NCBI GenBank assembly: GCA_017893485.1 | Contig: CM030366.1 | Location: 101,382,953-101,446,952, forward strand | Length of the DNA stretch: 64,000 bases | Source: Hemerocallis citrina | Taxonomy: Eukaryota > Streptophyta > Magnoliopsida > Asparagales > Asphodelaceae | Direction of reading: 5' to 3' | Part shown: in pieces, positions 21,821 to 33,482 of the stretch | Numbering within the stretch: the stretch's first letter is position 1 | Layout of the letters: each line of letters begins with the position of its first letter | Program-made: the position numbers and the translations under genes | The notes under the pieces: generated by a model | Database searches by the model: none | Seen by the model: only the letters and a program-made list of their open reading frames with translations | Told to the model about the DNA's origin: nothing

Positions 21821-24800
21821 TGTAGCGCCCCGAATTCCCATACTAGTGATTGACGCAATCCAGAATCTTTCCTTCAAACAGTCACAATACAGGAAAAAGC
21901 AGGAAAAAATTAAACAATTTTTTATTCCATGATGTACAAGTTCAAGTGTTACCAATATACACTGTTCAGAAATTAAAAATCATGTCTTACAAAAAAATAC
22001 CAAAAGTGAATAAGGAACACTTGATACTGTCACTCGGATGCACCTTCAGTCTTGAGCATTCCTGGACTCCATGGGTCGGCATCTAGCACCTAAAAGAGTG
22101 GGCACGTCAGTAATTCTACTGACGCAAGGCTAATAAAAGCAGCGATCTCCAAACTAGACAAATCAAGATTTAATAGACTAGTGACAAAAAAAAGATGGAG
22201 ATGGGTCCAAGTTGTTTCTGTATGACAAAAACCTAGTACTCTAATGCACAGGCCAAAATGTACTTACTCTAATGCTAGCGAAACTTTGGAAATGTATGCA
22301 TCCCATACTACATACTTTCTAAATCAAGCCATTGTCTCCAAACTCAGGGTTTCGAACCCTCGCCATGCATCCTACTCTCATACTCGTCCTATTCCTGATA
22401 GATAGGTTGTGGTTGATGAGGTTGCAGATTAATCTGCCACATCCGTTCTGCAGTCACTTATTGGTGTCTCGGGTTGCCACTAGTAGCCGACGCTCAGATC
22501 CCACTCAAAAGCCGTGGCGAACTTAAAGATACACCGCAGCATACCTATAGTACCGAAAATTCATAGGACCGCAGCCCATATGACCCGTTCGTGTCCACTA
22601 GCATAGAACTTGATGGCCTCGAAGGTCTAATTCCCCCTATCCGCTAGGAAATCTCATCCTGTTCTTACCACAGCACTTCAGGAATCAACAGTACAAGATA
22701 CGCACCGCAGCACGTATCCCTAATGACAGGAGAGTACAACACCTGACCACTAGCTGCTAGAGACAACTGCAATTATAGGTGGCTGCAAATCTAACTAACA
22801 CAAAGTCTGCCTAGACATGTTAAGGCATGGTTACAGCTTGATCCACAGTCTAGGTTGCACCTAGTCTCAATGGTTTCCTTAACGAAACCCTAGTCCCTGT
22901 CTACAAACCGGCAGTTCCGGCAACGCGATCACCTTGCTCGCCACTTCCCCATTTGAATCTCGCCCTCAAACTCGGTCTGCGATCATCACTCATGATTCTG
23001 TCGGCGCCCGAGTCGGCCATCTTCAATCGCTAAGGCGGAAGTCCCAAAGTTGACCTAATGGTTGATAGGTGTAGGAAACTACTAGACAAGGCCGACGACT
23101 CAATGGTCGTCAAGCCACTACCCTAGGTCTTAATCAACGGAGGACATAAAAACAATCAATTATTGGGGTATGCAACTACCCCTAACTCTCCAATCAATAC
23201 TAGAGAGTTGAGAAAATTCATACATATGCAAAATAATTGACTACTTAAGAGTGGCTAGATCTGTCCAGTATTTGAAAAATCGTATCAATTACTACACAAC
23301 TCGAAATTATGAGTTTCTGGGTTTGTTGGAAAGCTTAGGGTCTCTACTATAAGTTCCTAGTTCATCACTTTGGAAATTTTCTAACCCATTTCTCTACAAA
23401 ACCACAAAAGTACAGGCTGTGTAATCAGCACTAAGTATTAAACACAGTCTAATCAAAATTCCATTTAAAACCAATCCCTTGGCCAAAGCTCGTGAAATTT
23501 AAGAATCCATCACTAGACATCTTCTACTACAAAGTGTCCAAAAATTGTATCCAAAATCTTACTGAGCAGAGAGTTATGACTCTACAAATACGATGCAAAA
23601 TCTCCACTGCTTTTTCAGACATGGTGTTTGCTTCTATTCACGATTTATTTTTGAAAACTAAAAATTCTAATTCCCCCTATCAATTTTCATCTAAAAATTC
23701 TAAAATTTTGGGATCATCAAATAGACTCGTGGCACAAGCTAATTTCAAAATTTCATAGCAATATCATTTACACACAAGTAGTTATGAATAAGTGAATTTC
23801 AATCCCTAAGTAGGAATCTCCAGCTTGGTCTTCTCAGATCAGTGGGACTTAGTGATTTTTTTGAGCCATCAAAAAAACTTCAGAAAAATGTAAATTTTGG
23901 TATTTGGGTTGTAGACATATACAAGAGATTCCAAAATAGTTTTTAGCTAAAAATATCTAGCCAACACTAGTTATGTCCCCTGGAAGTCATGACAACTTCC
24001 TTAAACCGGCAGGTTTTGTAGTCAGTTACTGTGCGGTTTTGGGACTGATGTTTGAGATATCTAATGGTCTCCAAATATTATGAAAAAATTCATGTAAGCT
24101 CTAGATACATACAAGAGCAAGCCCAAAAATTTGAGTTCAAAACTCCATACCATTTAAGAGATAGAAATTCCCAAACCTCCTTAGCCATACATGTTTCCTT
24201 AACAAGATATCATCAAAAAGAAAGTTCTACCATACAAATTATCTTTTCTTAACATGTAAATAATTACACATGGTAAACAAGATTCTATTAGTTCCTACTT
24301 CATCCTAGGATTACATATACACAAGAAAAACTAAATTTTTTTTTTATAGTTTTAATAGAATCACCCACACTTGTAGTTGTATGAAACTTCTTGTAGCTTT
24401 TGCTCCTTGCTCCTAGAGATGCTCCTTGCTTTCCTCTTCACTTCTTCTACTTCACTCCTACTAAAAGATCTATTTTTTTTCCTAACTCCTTCTCTACTTT
24501 TCTCTTTTCTCTATTTTTTTTTGAACACAAGAACAAGAACATTGAAAAGATGAAAGAATGAGAGTATTAGTAGAAGTAGGTATTTATAAAAATGGAGTGG
24601 AGGCTAGGGTTTCCTATCCTTGGTCGGTTTTCAGTGAATGGTGAGGATTGAGTAAGCTTGAGTTAGTGGATGGGAGAGGATGAGATGGTGCCAACACACA
24701 AGCCCTAGAAACTTCAAGACATATCTTGGAGTCTTCATGAAGACTTCTTCATTTGAATTTCCCACCCTTAGATCTTCATCAAGATGTGTGCTAGGGTTTG

Positions 24801-24973
24801 ATTAGGATGAGGGTTAGCCTTAACCCTAGGTTACCATACCCTAATCCTAACCCTAGTGTATACACATGCTGGTTTATTTAATTCAATAATCATGCACCAA
24901 TCCATTCAAATCTTAACTTAGTTTAGAATAAGTAATGTATATAAAATATCTCACTTCATTCTGGGGCATTACA
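21821..24973 (-). repeat. F 3' LTR
   Basis: 3153 bp. The plus strand reads TGTAGCGCCCCGAATTCCCA ... TTCTGGGGCATTACA. It carries a TATA candidate near 24581-24591 and a GTGGGT site near 24366. The hairpin is at 22105-22124 and the core motif at 22294-22360. Short + strand frames inside are not genes. Confidence 0.95.
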
Positions 24974-24988
24974 TCACTCCCTCCTTAG
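24974..24988 (-). other. F polypurine tract
   Basis: The minus strand ctaaggagggagtga abuts the 3' LTR and matches the tract of A, B and D. Confidence 0.85.
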
Positions 24989-25036
24989 AGTAGTTCTGTC
25001 CTCAGAACCATACTTAGTCAGGAGAAAAGAGAAACA

Positions 25037-25531
25037 TTACACTTCAAATAACTCAGGAAAAGAAGCTTTAATGCAGATCTCTGGTTCCTAAGTGGCTTCC
25101 TCCACGAACTGATTTCTCCAGAGAACTTTCACCATCGGAATGGTCTTGTTCCTTAATATCTTTTCCTGACGGTCGAGGATTCGGACTAGTTGTTCCTTGA
25201 ATGTGAGGTTCACTTGTAAGTCTTCAGGAATCCCTTACAGTTGATGACTTGGATCTGGTATGTACTTTCTCAACATTGAGACATGGAATAATTCATGTAC
25301 CCGGGACAATTCCGCCGGTAATTCCAACTTGTAGACCATCTTCCTGATCTTCTTCAGAATCTTATATGGCCCGATGTATCTGGGTGCCAATTTTCCGCTT
25401 TTGCCGAATCTGCGCACACCCTTCACTGGTGAGACCTTGAGAAATACGAAGTCACCTTCCTCTAATTCTAATTCTCTTCGGCGATTGTCAGCGTAGCTTA
25501 CTACCATCTGCGGTGAAAATCCCCTCACCAT
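25037..25531 (-). pseudogene. pol: F integrase C-terminus and chromodomain
   Basis: The C-terminal integrase module (GKLAPRYIGPYKILKKI, VHELFHVSMLRKYIPDPSHQL) is followed by the chromodomain-type tail (MVKVLWRNQFVEEAT-stop-EPEI ... SFPELFEV) to a TAA at 25037-25039. The chromodomain directs integration to marked heterochromatin in this clade. Stops lie near 25235 and 25094. Confidence 0.85.
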
Positions 25532-26518
25532 ATCTCTGCCAGTATTTTCTTAGGACTTCCTGCTCTGTGCTGTCTGCAACCTTTTTTGGATAAGCTCGAT
25601 CTTCTCAGTGGTTTGCTGTACGATCTCTGGTCCAAACAGCTATCGTTCTCCTACTTCGTACCAGCACACGGGTGTCCTTCACCTCCTTCCATATAGTGCT
25701 TCATATGGAGCCATGCGAATGCTTGCCTAATAGCTGTTATTATAGGCAATTTCTACTAAGGGTAGATACTTCTCCCAGTTTCCTCTAAAATCTATAATGC
25801 AAGCCCTTAGCATATCCTCAAGAATCTGGTTGACTCTCTCAGTCTGTCCATCAGTCTGCGGGTGGAAAGCTGTGCTAAAGTCTATCTTGGTTCCTAATGC
25901 TGATTGCAGACTCTGCCAGAACCGTGATGTAAACCTCGCATCCCGATCAGAAACTATTGATACCGGTACTCCATGTAGCTTCACTACATTCACAATGTAA
26001 ACTTCTGCTAACTTCTCAAGTGACCAGTTCATCTTTACTGGCAGGAAATGTGCGGACTTTGTTAGCCGATCTACAATGACCCAAGCTGCATCGTTTCCTT
26101 TAGATCTTCTGGGCAACCTGGTGATGAAGTCCATACTAATGTTTTCCCATTTCCACTCCGGAATGGGTAAGGGTTTCAACAATCCACCTGCCTTCTGGTT
26201 TTTAGCTTTGATCTGCTGGCATGTTAGGCATTTGGACACAAATTCCGCTATGTCCCGCTTCATCCCAGACCACCAATAATATTGCTTCACGTCCTGATAC
26301 ATTTTGGTGCTTCCAGGGTGCACTGCAAGTAAGATGAAGTGAGCTTCCTTCATGATTTCTTCTCTCACTTCCTTATCCTTTGGTACACACAGCCTACTGC
26401 CATACCAAAGCGATCCTTCTCTTATGCTGAATTCCGGAAGTTTTCCCTCATTCACTTTCTTCTTTAGTGCTTCAATCTTAGTGTCTCCCGTCTGGGCTTT
26501 CTTTACTTGCTCATTCAA
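25532..26518 (-). pseudogene. pol: F integrase core
   Basis: The longest open part is 26518-25727 (263 codons). It has the HHCC zinc finger (H..HPGSTKMYQDVKQYYWWSGMKRD...CLTCQQIK) and the catalytic residues in VDRLTKSAHFLPV, SDRDARFTS and QTERVNQILEDM (DDE triad). Upstream and downstream frames are broken by stops near 26525 and 25725. Confidence 0.9.
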
Positions 26519-27778
26519 ACTTGGCTATAAAACTAACTGTGCCAAAACTCCACGCAAGTCTTAAGTAATCACCTCGATGCCTGCTTGTCTGATTTCATTT
26601 TCCAGCTCTTTTCTTGTTGCAATAAGTGTGGCAATACTCATTTTTGGCTGAGTGCATCAGCTACCACATTGGCCTTCCCCGGATGATATAAGATTTCTGG
26701 CCTGATATCTTCCAAGACTTCCAGCCATCGCCTCTGCCTTAGATTCAGATCTTTCTGCTGGTATATATACTTTAAACTTTTGTGGTCGGTATACATTTCT
26801 ACCTTCGTTCCGTAGATGTAATGTCGCCAGAATTTCAAAGCAAAGATTATGGCTTCTAGTTCCAAGTCATGTGTAGGGTAGTTCTTATCATGGGGTCGGA
26901 GTTGTCTTGATCCATAGGCTATGACCTTCCCTTCCTGCATTAGTACACATCCGAATCCTAAATATGATGCATCGCTGTAGATGACATACCTCCTATCAGC
27001 TTCAGGCAAGACCAAAATAGGTGCAGAGATCAATATGTTCTTCAACTCTTGGAAACTCTCTTCACACTTTGTTGTCCAGTCGAAGCTTTGGTTTTTCCTG
27101 GTCAATGTCGTGAGTGGTACTGCTATCCTGGTATAATTTTGAATAAACATTCGGTAGTATCCAGTCATATCTAGGAAACTTCTTACCTCCTTTACTACTC
27201 TTAGGCTGTGGCCATTCTTTGACTGTTTCCATCTTTTGTGGGTCTGTGGCCACTCCCTCCTTAGAAAGGATATGGCCAAAAAATGCAACCTCCGGCTTCC
27301 AGAATTCACATTTGGACAATTTGGCGTACAATTGATGCTCCTGTAGCATGCTCAATACTGTGATCAAATGTTCCGCATGTTCTTCTTCTGTCATTGGGTA
27401 CACCAAAATATCATCGATAAAGACCATGACAAATGAGTCGATAAACGGCCGTAGGATTCGGTTCATCATGTCCATGAATATTGCTGGAGCGTTGGTTACT
27501 CTGAATGGCATTACTAAAAACTCGTAGTGCCCATGCCGAGTCCGAAAGGCTGTCTTGGGTACATCTTCTTCCTTGACTCGAACTTGATGATAACCGGACC
27601 GTAGGTCGATCTTGGAAAATATAGCTGCTCCTTGAAGCTAGTCAAACAAATCATCAATTCTGGGAATCAGGTACTTATTTCGAACAGTGACTTTATTCAA
27701 TTCCTGATAATCGATACACATTCTTGCAGTCCCATCCTTTTTCTTAACCAGCAAAACCGGTGCTCCCCAGGGTGACGC
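26519..27778 (-). pseudogene. pol: F RT (C-terminal part) and RNase H
   Basis: The RT palm with the catalytic FIDDILVYP lies near 27400-27425, then thumb/connection, then RNase H ([44 protein letters not shown]). Frames overlap around 27062-27309, showing a frameshift. The remaining N-terminal RT is at 30840-31000, beyond solo LTR A3, which entered at the RT motif SPWGAP. Confidence 0.9.
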
Positions 27779-30700
27779 TGTAGTGCCCCGAATTTTTAAT
27801 ATAATATCTTAGAAAATACGTGGCACAATTTCTAATATCAACTTCAATGTAATATTAAACACAACCAAACACCAATAAAAATTTTCAACTTTGATTACAA
27901 TAATCGTTTACATAGCACAACGGAATACAATACACCTTAAATCACAATTCTCTTTTCTTTACAAAACTTTCTTTTACAATTACACAAATCATTACTTCAC
28001 TTGAACTCAAGCATCCAAATCCGAGCTATAAGAAATCACCTGTAAAATATGAGGCTAGAGATAATCCTAACCCTCAAAACTAAAGGGGTCAGCCATAAAG
28101 GTGTGAGTGATATAACAAGAAACATAAGTAAAGCATAGATTTATCAACAACAGAACATAAGAAGAGTAAATGAATATAGGAAATCACAAACGCGAAAAAA
28201 AACACGAGTGAAGCTAGACTAAGTGTCAAGTGTAGAAAACAGGAAAACACAGGCGTGAAACCAAGTCAAGAAAACACAATTCTATATGCTAAATCTCTAA
28301 TGCGTACTTGTCGGAGTCTATGCATCCCACTCTACATATGTCCGATGCAAGCCCTTAACGTCTCCACATTATAGGGTTTAATCCCCCGCTATGAAACTAA
28401 TCCTAACACGATGACTACTACGAGATAAAGATAAACTGTGAGTATTAGCCCATGCCCCGATAATTCCGGAGGTTAATCTCTATCCACAGATAATTTCGGA
28501 GACTATTTCACTCACACCTGGGAATCTTCGAGAATACCCCACACCGCAAGCAATGGCACCTCATCACACGAATACCACATGTGCGTCGCCTCGACCCCGA
28601 TAATTCCGGAGATCAATCCCACACCACAGGTAATTCTGGAGACTATTTTACTCACACATGGATAATTTCGGAGATTATCTCACACCGCGAGCCATACTGA
28701 GGTCCATAACCCATGTTCTCATTCATCATATCACCACTAGTGCATGTCCTTATCATTTAGGTTGTTTAATTACTTAACGAATCTCCTAGAGTTGGTGTAC
28801 CCTACCGGACTTAACTCAACAACTGATCAACTAAAATTGCCTCAACAGGCCTAAGCATAAATAACTCAACTGCCGGTATACTAGGGTCACACACACCCTC
28901 TAGAGACTCACACTCAAATATCTAACCCAACCTTCCAACATAAATTGCTCGGTTAAACCACTTGAAAACGTATGTTCAATAGAAGATAAAGTATAGAATA
29001 GTAAATTATAGATTAAAACATTTAGAGAATAAATCATTTGAAAGAACATTCAGGAATATGAAGATACATCAGTATCAGTCGACTAATAACAAGCGTAAGT
29101 CGACTGTCCAGAAAGAGAATTTCATGGTTTTAAGAAAATAATCTAAGTGTTATAAGTCGACTATCTAGGGTCATAGGTCGACTGTCCAGAACGAAAGAAT
29201 ACAATAACTGGGGAAAATAATTCTAAGTAATATCAGTCGACTCAAAAGGTTATAGGTCGACTGTCCAGAGAGAAAATTACAATAACTTGGAGAAAATAAT
29301 TCTAAGTGGTACCAGTCGACTGTAAAAGTCCTCAGTCGACTGTCCCGAACGAACTTTCAAGATAAACTAGAGAACATAGCAGCCAGGTCGTGTCGGTCGA
29401 CTGAGAAGTCATGCCAGTCGACTGTCGACCTACAGAATGCATACTTTTGGTTGTGCACATTTCAACCGATAATTAGTTTTACTTTATGAAAATGATTTCT
29501 ACGAAAAGCTTATTTCTTGTATGATCAAATACTACTTGTAGGATTTATAATAATCCATAAAACTAAATCAAAAACCACTTGAATTTATAAAAATAGAGAT
29601 TTTGTTGATTTCTTTCGATCAAAACATGAATTTGTGCATATAATCAAAATAGAGTTTCTTAAAATTTATTGATCACTGAAATAGTTCGTATTCAGATCCA
29701 AACCATCTAAATATCAAAATCTCAAGAGAATCCCCAATTTGGGTATATTTCCTCAACTCAACTAATTTCTCAAATCTCGATTTTCATGTCAAGATCTCTT
29801 AATTCATACTTTTCCTTTCACATTTCTCAAAACTGAATTACCATTACAACTTACAACCTCAATCAATGGATAACATAACCATATCAAATTTGTGTTCAAC
29901 CAATACTCAAAGTAATATAAGTCTCACCTTTACTAGGTCTATGCATAAAATCCACCATATTCAATGAATCCAATCTAAAAGAAATAGACTACCAACATAC
30001 AATCTTATTTACCACAACTAGGGTTTCACAAGATCTAATTTTCATCCATCCATCCAAATTTATAATGTGCATATTCATATATCCCTAAACATGCTTTCTA
30101 GCAAATAGAATTCAACATCCAAGATCCATCATATAACATTCACAAAATGAAAGAAGACAACAAATCACTCACATACAACATTCAAAGAACAAACAAAAAC
30201 AAAACAACAAACAATTTACATCACTCATCTCGAATGAAGAAATCCGATAAGAAAACTTCTCTTCTGCAAAATCCAAGATCCTCTTCTTAATCCTCCAAAA
30301 ATAATAGAACCTTTGTGTTGTGCAGCGAAAGACGGCTGCACTTCTCTCTTTTAAATACCCGGGATAGGAGAATTAGGGTTTTTAAAACACATTTGCAAAA
30401 TAACCCCTTGAAACTATAACTTTACATAAATAGATCCCTAGACTTGGAAACATGATAAAATCAATTAAATTGAGATTTAAAAGCAAAATAAACTCCCTAT
30501 TTCCAGTCGGCACTATTTGAAAAGTCCAGAAAATAGTTTTACACTTTCACCCCTTAAATTGACAATTTTGCAAAAAGATCCTTCTTTTTCTTAATATTTG
30601 CAAATAGATCCAACAAATATCAGAAAAATCTAGAAAAATTAAAAATAATCCCAAATAATAAATGATGATTTTCCATGAAGAAATTTTGGCTTTTGAACTT

Positions 30701-30834
30701 CTCAAGAAAATATTTGCACGTGTTTCGCACGTGTAAAAAGATAGATTTTCTGAAAATATTTATTAAATCCCCAAAAATCATTTTAATTCATTTATAAACC
30801 TTTAAAATAATATTTAAAAATACGGGGTACTACA
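27779..30834 (-). repeat. Solo LTR A3 (family A)
   Basis: 3056-bp LTR in minus orientation, flanked by gacgc (27774-27778 and 30835-30839), with no internal region. It is thus a product of LTR-LTR recombination. It retains paired CACGTG boxes (near 30716-30733), the GTCGAC array (29065-29430), the hairpin array (28450-28690) and the core motif (28318-28384). Its splice-donor GTGAGT has mutated to ATGAGT. Confidence 0.95.
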
Positions 30835-30839
30835 GACGC

Positions 30840-31505
30840 ACTTGGTCTGATGAGTCCCTTCTGTAATAGTTCTTCAACTTGTTTCTTGACTTCATTCTGC
30901 TCCACAGGTGCCATCCTGTAAGGTGTCTTTGATACTGGAGCACTGCCTGGTTGGATTAAAATGTTAAATTCTACTTCTCTGTGTGGGGGTAGTCCCGGTA
31001 ATTCTTCAAGGAATATGAATGGAAAATCCTTACTACTGGTATCTTCTTCACTTCTTCAGGTATATATCTTCATCTTCTTGGTGGCTGCAATAGTCACTTC
31101 CTTGGGCGTCTTCCCTCCTTGGAACACGAGCTCCATTCCCTTAGTTGTGATGACTACCCTCTTTTCCTTGCAGTCGATATGTGATTCATGCCTCGACATC
31201 CAATCCATGCTAATAATCACATATGTTCTAGCGAAACCCAACCCTAACAAATCGATATTCAGAGATTCTTCGTTAATCTGAAGCTCACAGTTCTTATAGC
31301 ATTGATCTGTAGTGAGAGTTGCCCCTGATGGTGTAGCTAACATTAAGGCTAACTCTGGAATTGTTGCTTGGGTGTATCTCAACTTTCTTTAAAATGATTT
31401 GGATACAAAAGAATGAGTTGATCCACTATCGAACAAAACAGTAGCCAAAATTCCATTGATATATATGCTTCCAGTGATTATGCCCTCATTGTTTTATGCA
31501 TCTTC
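30840..31505 (-). pseudogene. pol: F protease and start of RT
   Basis: Aspartic protease active site VLFDSGSTHSFVS (near 31415-31455), the substrate-binding C-terminal part (31382-31056), then the linker to RT. Here the gag-protease junction reads straight through in one frame (IITGSIYINGILAT) with no intervening insert, apart from a point stop TAA just upstream. This makes F the natural comparison for the candidate introns in A and B. Confidence 0.88.
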
Positions 31506-32570
31506 TTCCTTCAAGGCAAACACTCGACCTTGACGAACAGGTTGCTTTCCCTTACTAATGGTTCCTGATGTTGCCTTGCTGTTGCTCTTCAGGTACTGGG
31601 GGCAATTCAACCTGATATGTCCTTCTTTCTCGCAATGGTAGTACGTCTGAACGGTTTTCCTTTCATTCCTTGGGCACTAATCTTTGAAATGCCCTTGTTT
31701 CCTACAAAGGAAACAACTACCTGGCTTACGTCCTCCCATCTTGTTACCTGTCCTTTGAAACTTCTGATTTCCACCGTTCTTCTTGAACTTTGATGCTGGG
31801 TCAGACCTCTTCTCTCGGTTCCAAGTCTCGGTTCTCCCTTGTGGTGCTGCGCCTTGGTTCATGTCCATCTCTGTTGCAGCAGCTCGCCTGACTAATTTGT
31901 CAAACCTGCGGATGCCCAGAGGCACCATCCTAGACCTCAATCCTGGCCTAAGTCCTTGTTCAAATATCTTGGCCTTCTTCGTTTTCTCCTGAACCATATC
32001 AGGTGCATATCGTGATAGCTGTGTGAACTTGGTTTCATATTCTTTGACTGACATGTTCCCTTGTTTCAGATTGTGGAACTCCATTGCTTTTTCCTCCTGC
32101 ACGTCCAAGGGAAAATAGTGTTCCCTGAATTCTTCCAAGAATTTTTCCCACGTTATAGGTTCTTCTCCCCAGCCGTGCTTCAACGATTACCACCACACCC
32201 CGGCGTCCTTCTCTAGTAGAATTGTATCCAACCGGACCTTGCTATTATCTGGTGTCATGAGAACTTCAAATGCTGTTTCCACTTGGCGTACCCAGTCATC
32301 TGCAGCGGTCGGGTCAGCCTGTCCCTCGAAGACTGGGGGCTTCATTCTCTTAAAAGGTTCGACTATCCGGACTGGATCTACAGTTGCGTATCCTTAAGTG
32401 ACCCTTGGTGCTTCCGACAGTGGTGCCTAGTTTCTGTTCGCTTCTACGAATGCTCCTAGCATTTGGTACAGTTGAGCAAATTCTGCTCCTATGTCGAGGC
32501 TAGCATCATTGGCCCCGCTGCCCTCACCTTCTGTTTGTTCGCTTCGGCTGTTTCGGGTTCTCCCAGACAT
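31506..32570 (-). pseudogene. gag: F gag
   Basis: Starts at ATG 32570, directly after the trinucleotide CAG. The capsid core is clear (EEPITWEKFLEEFREHYFPLDVQEEKAMEF, REYETKFTQLSRYAPD-like VKEYETKFTQLSRYAPD, GLRPGLRSRMVPLGIRRFDKL). Two zinc knuckles follow near 31700-31600 (CFLCRKQGHFKD-stop-C and YYHCEKEGHIRLNC, the latter with its first C replaced by Y). Stops occur after codon ~60, near 32400 and 32186, and inside the first knuckle. Confidence 0.88.
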
Positions 32571-32944
32571 CTGAATGCTAATTCTTATTACTATTTTTGC
32601 AATAACAATGTGAAATTATATCATACTAGAAGTAGTAGTCAAAGTACTAGTTCTTCATTCATATATATAGGAAAGATTACATTAGCTTTTTATTTGTACA
32701 ACCAAAATACTACTACCATAGTAGTAGTCAAAATATCATACCAAGCTTCATAAGCTCAAAAAGACATTGCCCTTTCTACATCAAAACATCACACTAGCAT
32801 CCTATGCTGTCAGAAAGCGTTATCCTATACACATCAAAACACTAAGACAGGATATCCCGAGATCCCTCACAAGGCTAGGTCGCACATATCCCTTACATGG
32901 TGATCCCCCGTGGCAGAGTGCTCGGTCACTATCAGCTGCTCTAA

Positions 32945-33297
32945 CTATGTCTGCTGCTGGGCTACCTTGGCATGCAGCTCTCCATGCCTAAGCTCTAGCT
33001 GAACCATCTTCTCCATGTGCTGATGCCTTATCAGCATTATCTTCCTTGAGAGCCTCTTCTTCGACCTTTTCAGCCTAGCTACCTGCCTGTCAGGGCCATC
33101 AGGGCATGTCCACAGTTCTCTAGGCAGTTTTCCAAGTACCCATGGCTCCATCGGTAAGCGGCAAGGTCCCTGAACAATCTGCTGATGGCTTGCTCCACAG
33201 CAGTGGGTTGCGGAGGTGGAGGTGGAGTAGCTAGAGTACCTGTTAGATTCGGTCCAGCCCGAGTCCCATTTGCCAATCCATTTGGTGCGCCTGCCAT
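32945..33297 (-). pseudogene. F ORF1 between primer-binding site and gag
   Basis: A small extra ORF. Its ATG (33297-33295) lies immediately after the acceptor-like TTTTCTCCTAACAG. The first 60 residues are Gly/Pro-rich, with a PPPPP run, then an amphipathic segment (VEQAISRLFRDLAAYRW). A frameshift near 33110-33140 moves the reading to a second phase rich in K/R/L/E (SKKRLSRKIMLIRHQHMEKMVQ), probably coiled coil, ending at 32945. B has a positional counterpart (62917-63324). I do not recognise a family. Confidence 0.5.
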
Positions 33298-33466
33298 CTG
33301 TTAGGAGAAAACAATACAGGAATTAGCTCAGATATAGAAAATTATAAAACATAAGTTGAACAAGAACAACAATATGATTTATAATAATCTACTACTGGCT
33401 AAACCCGACTCTCCTAGTGGCACCCAAGTCTATTTTCCTGTTATATTGGACTATAGTCTGAAGGTT

Positions 33467-33478
33467 GCTCTGATACCA
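33467..33478 (-). other. F primer-binding site
   Basis: The minus strand tggtatcagagc is a perfect match to the plant initiator tRNA-Met complement and lies 4 nt inside the 5' LTR. Confidence 0.93.
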
Positions 33479-33482
33479 ACTC

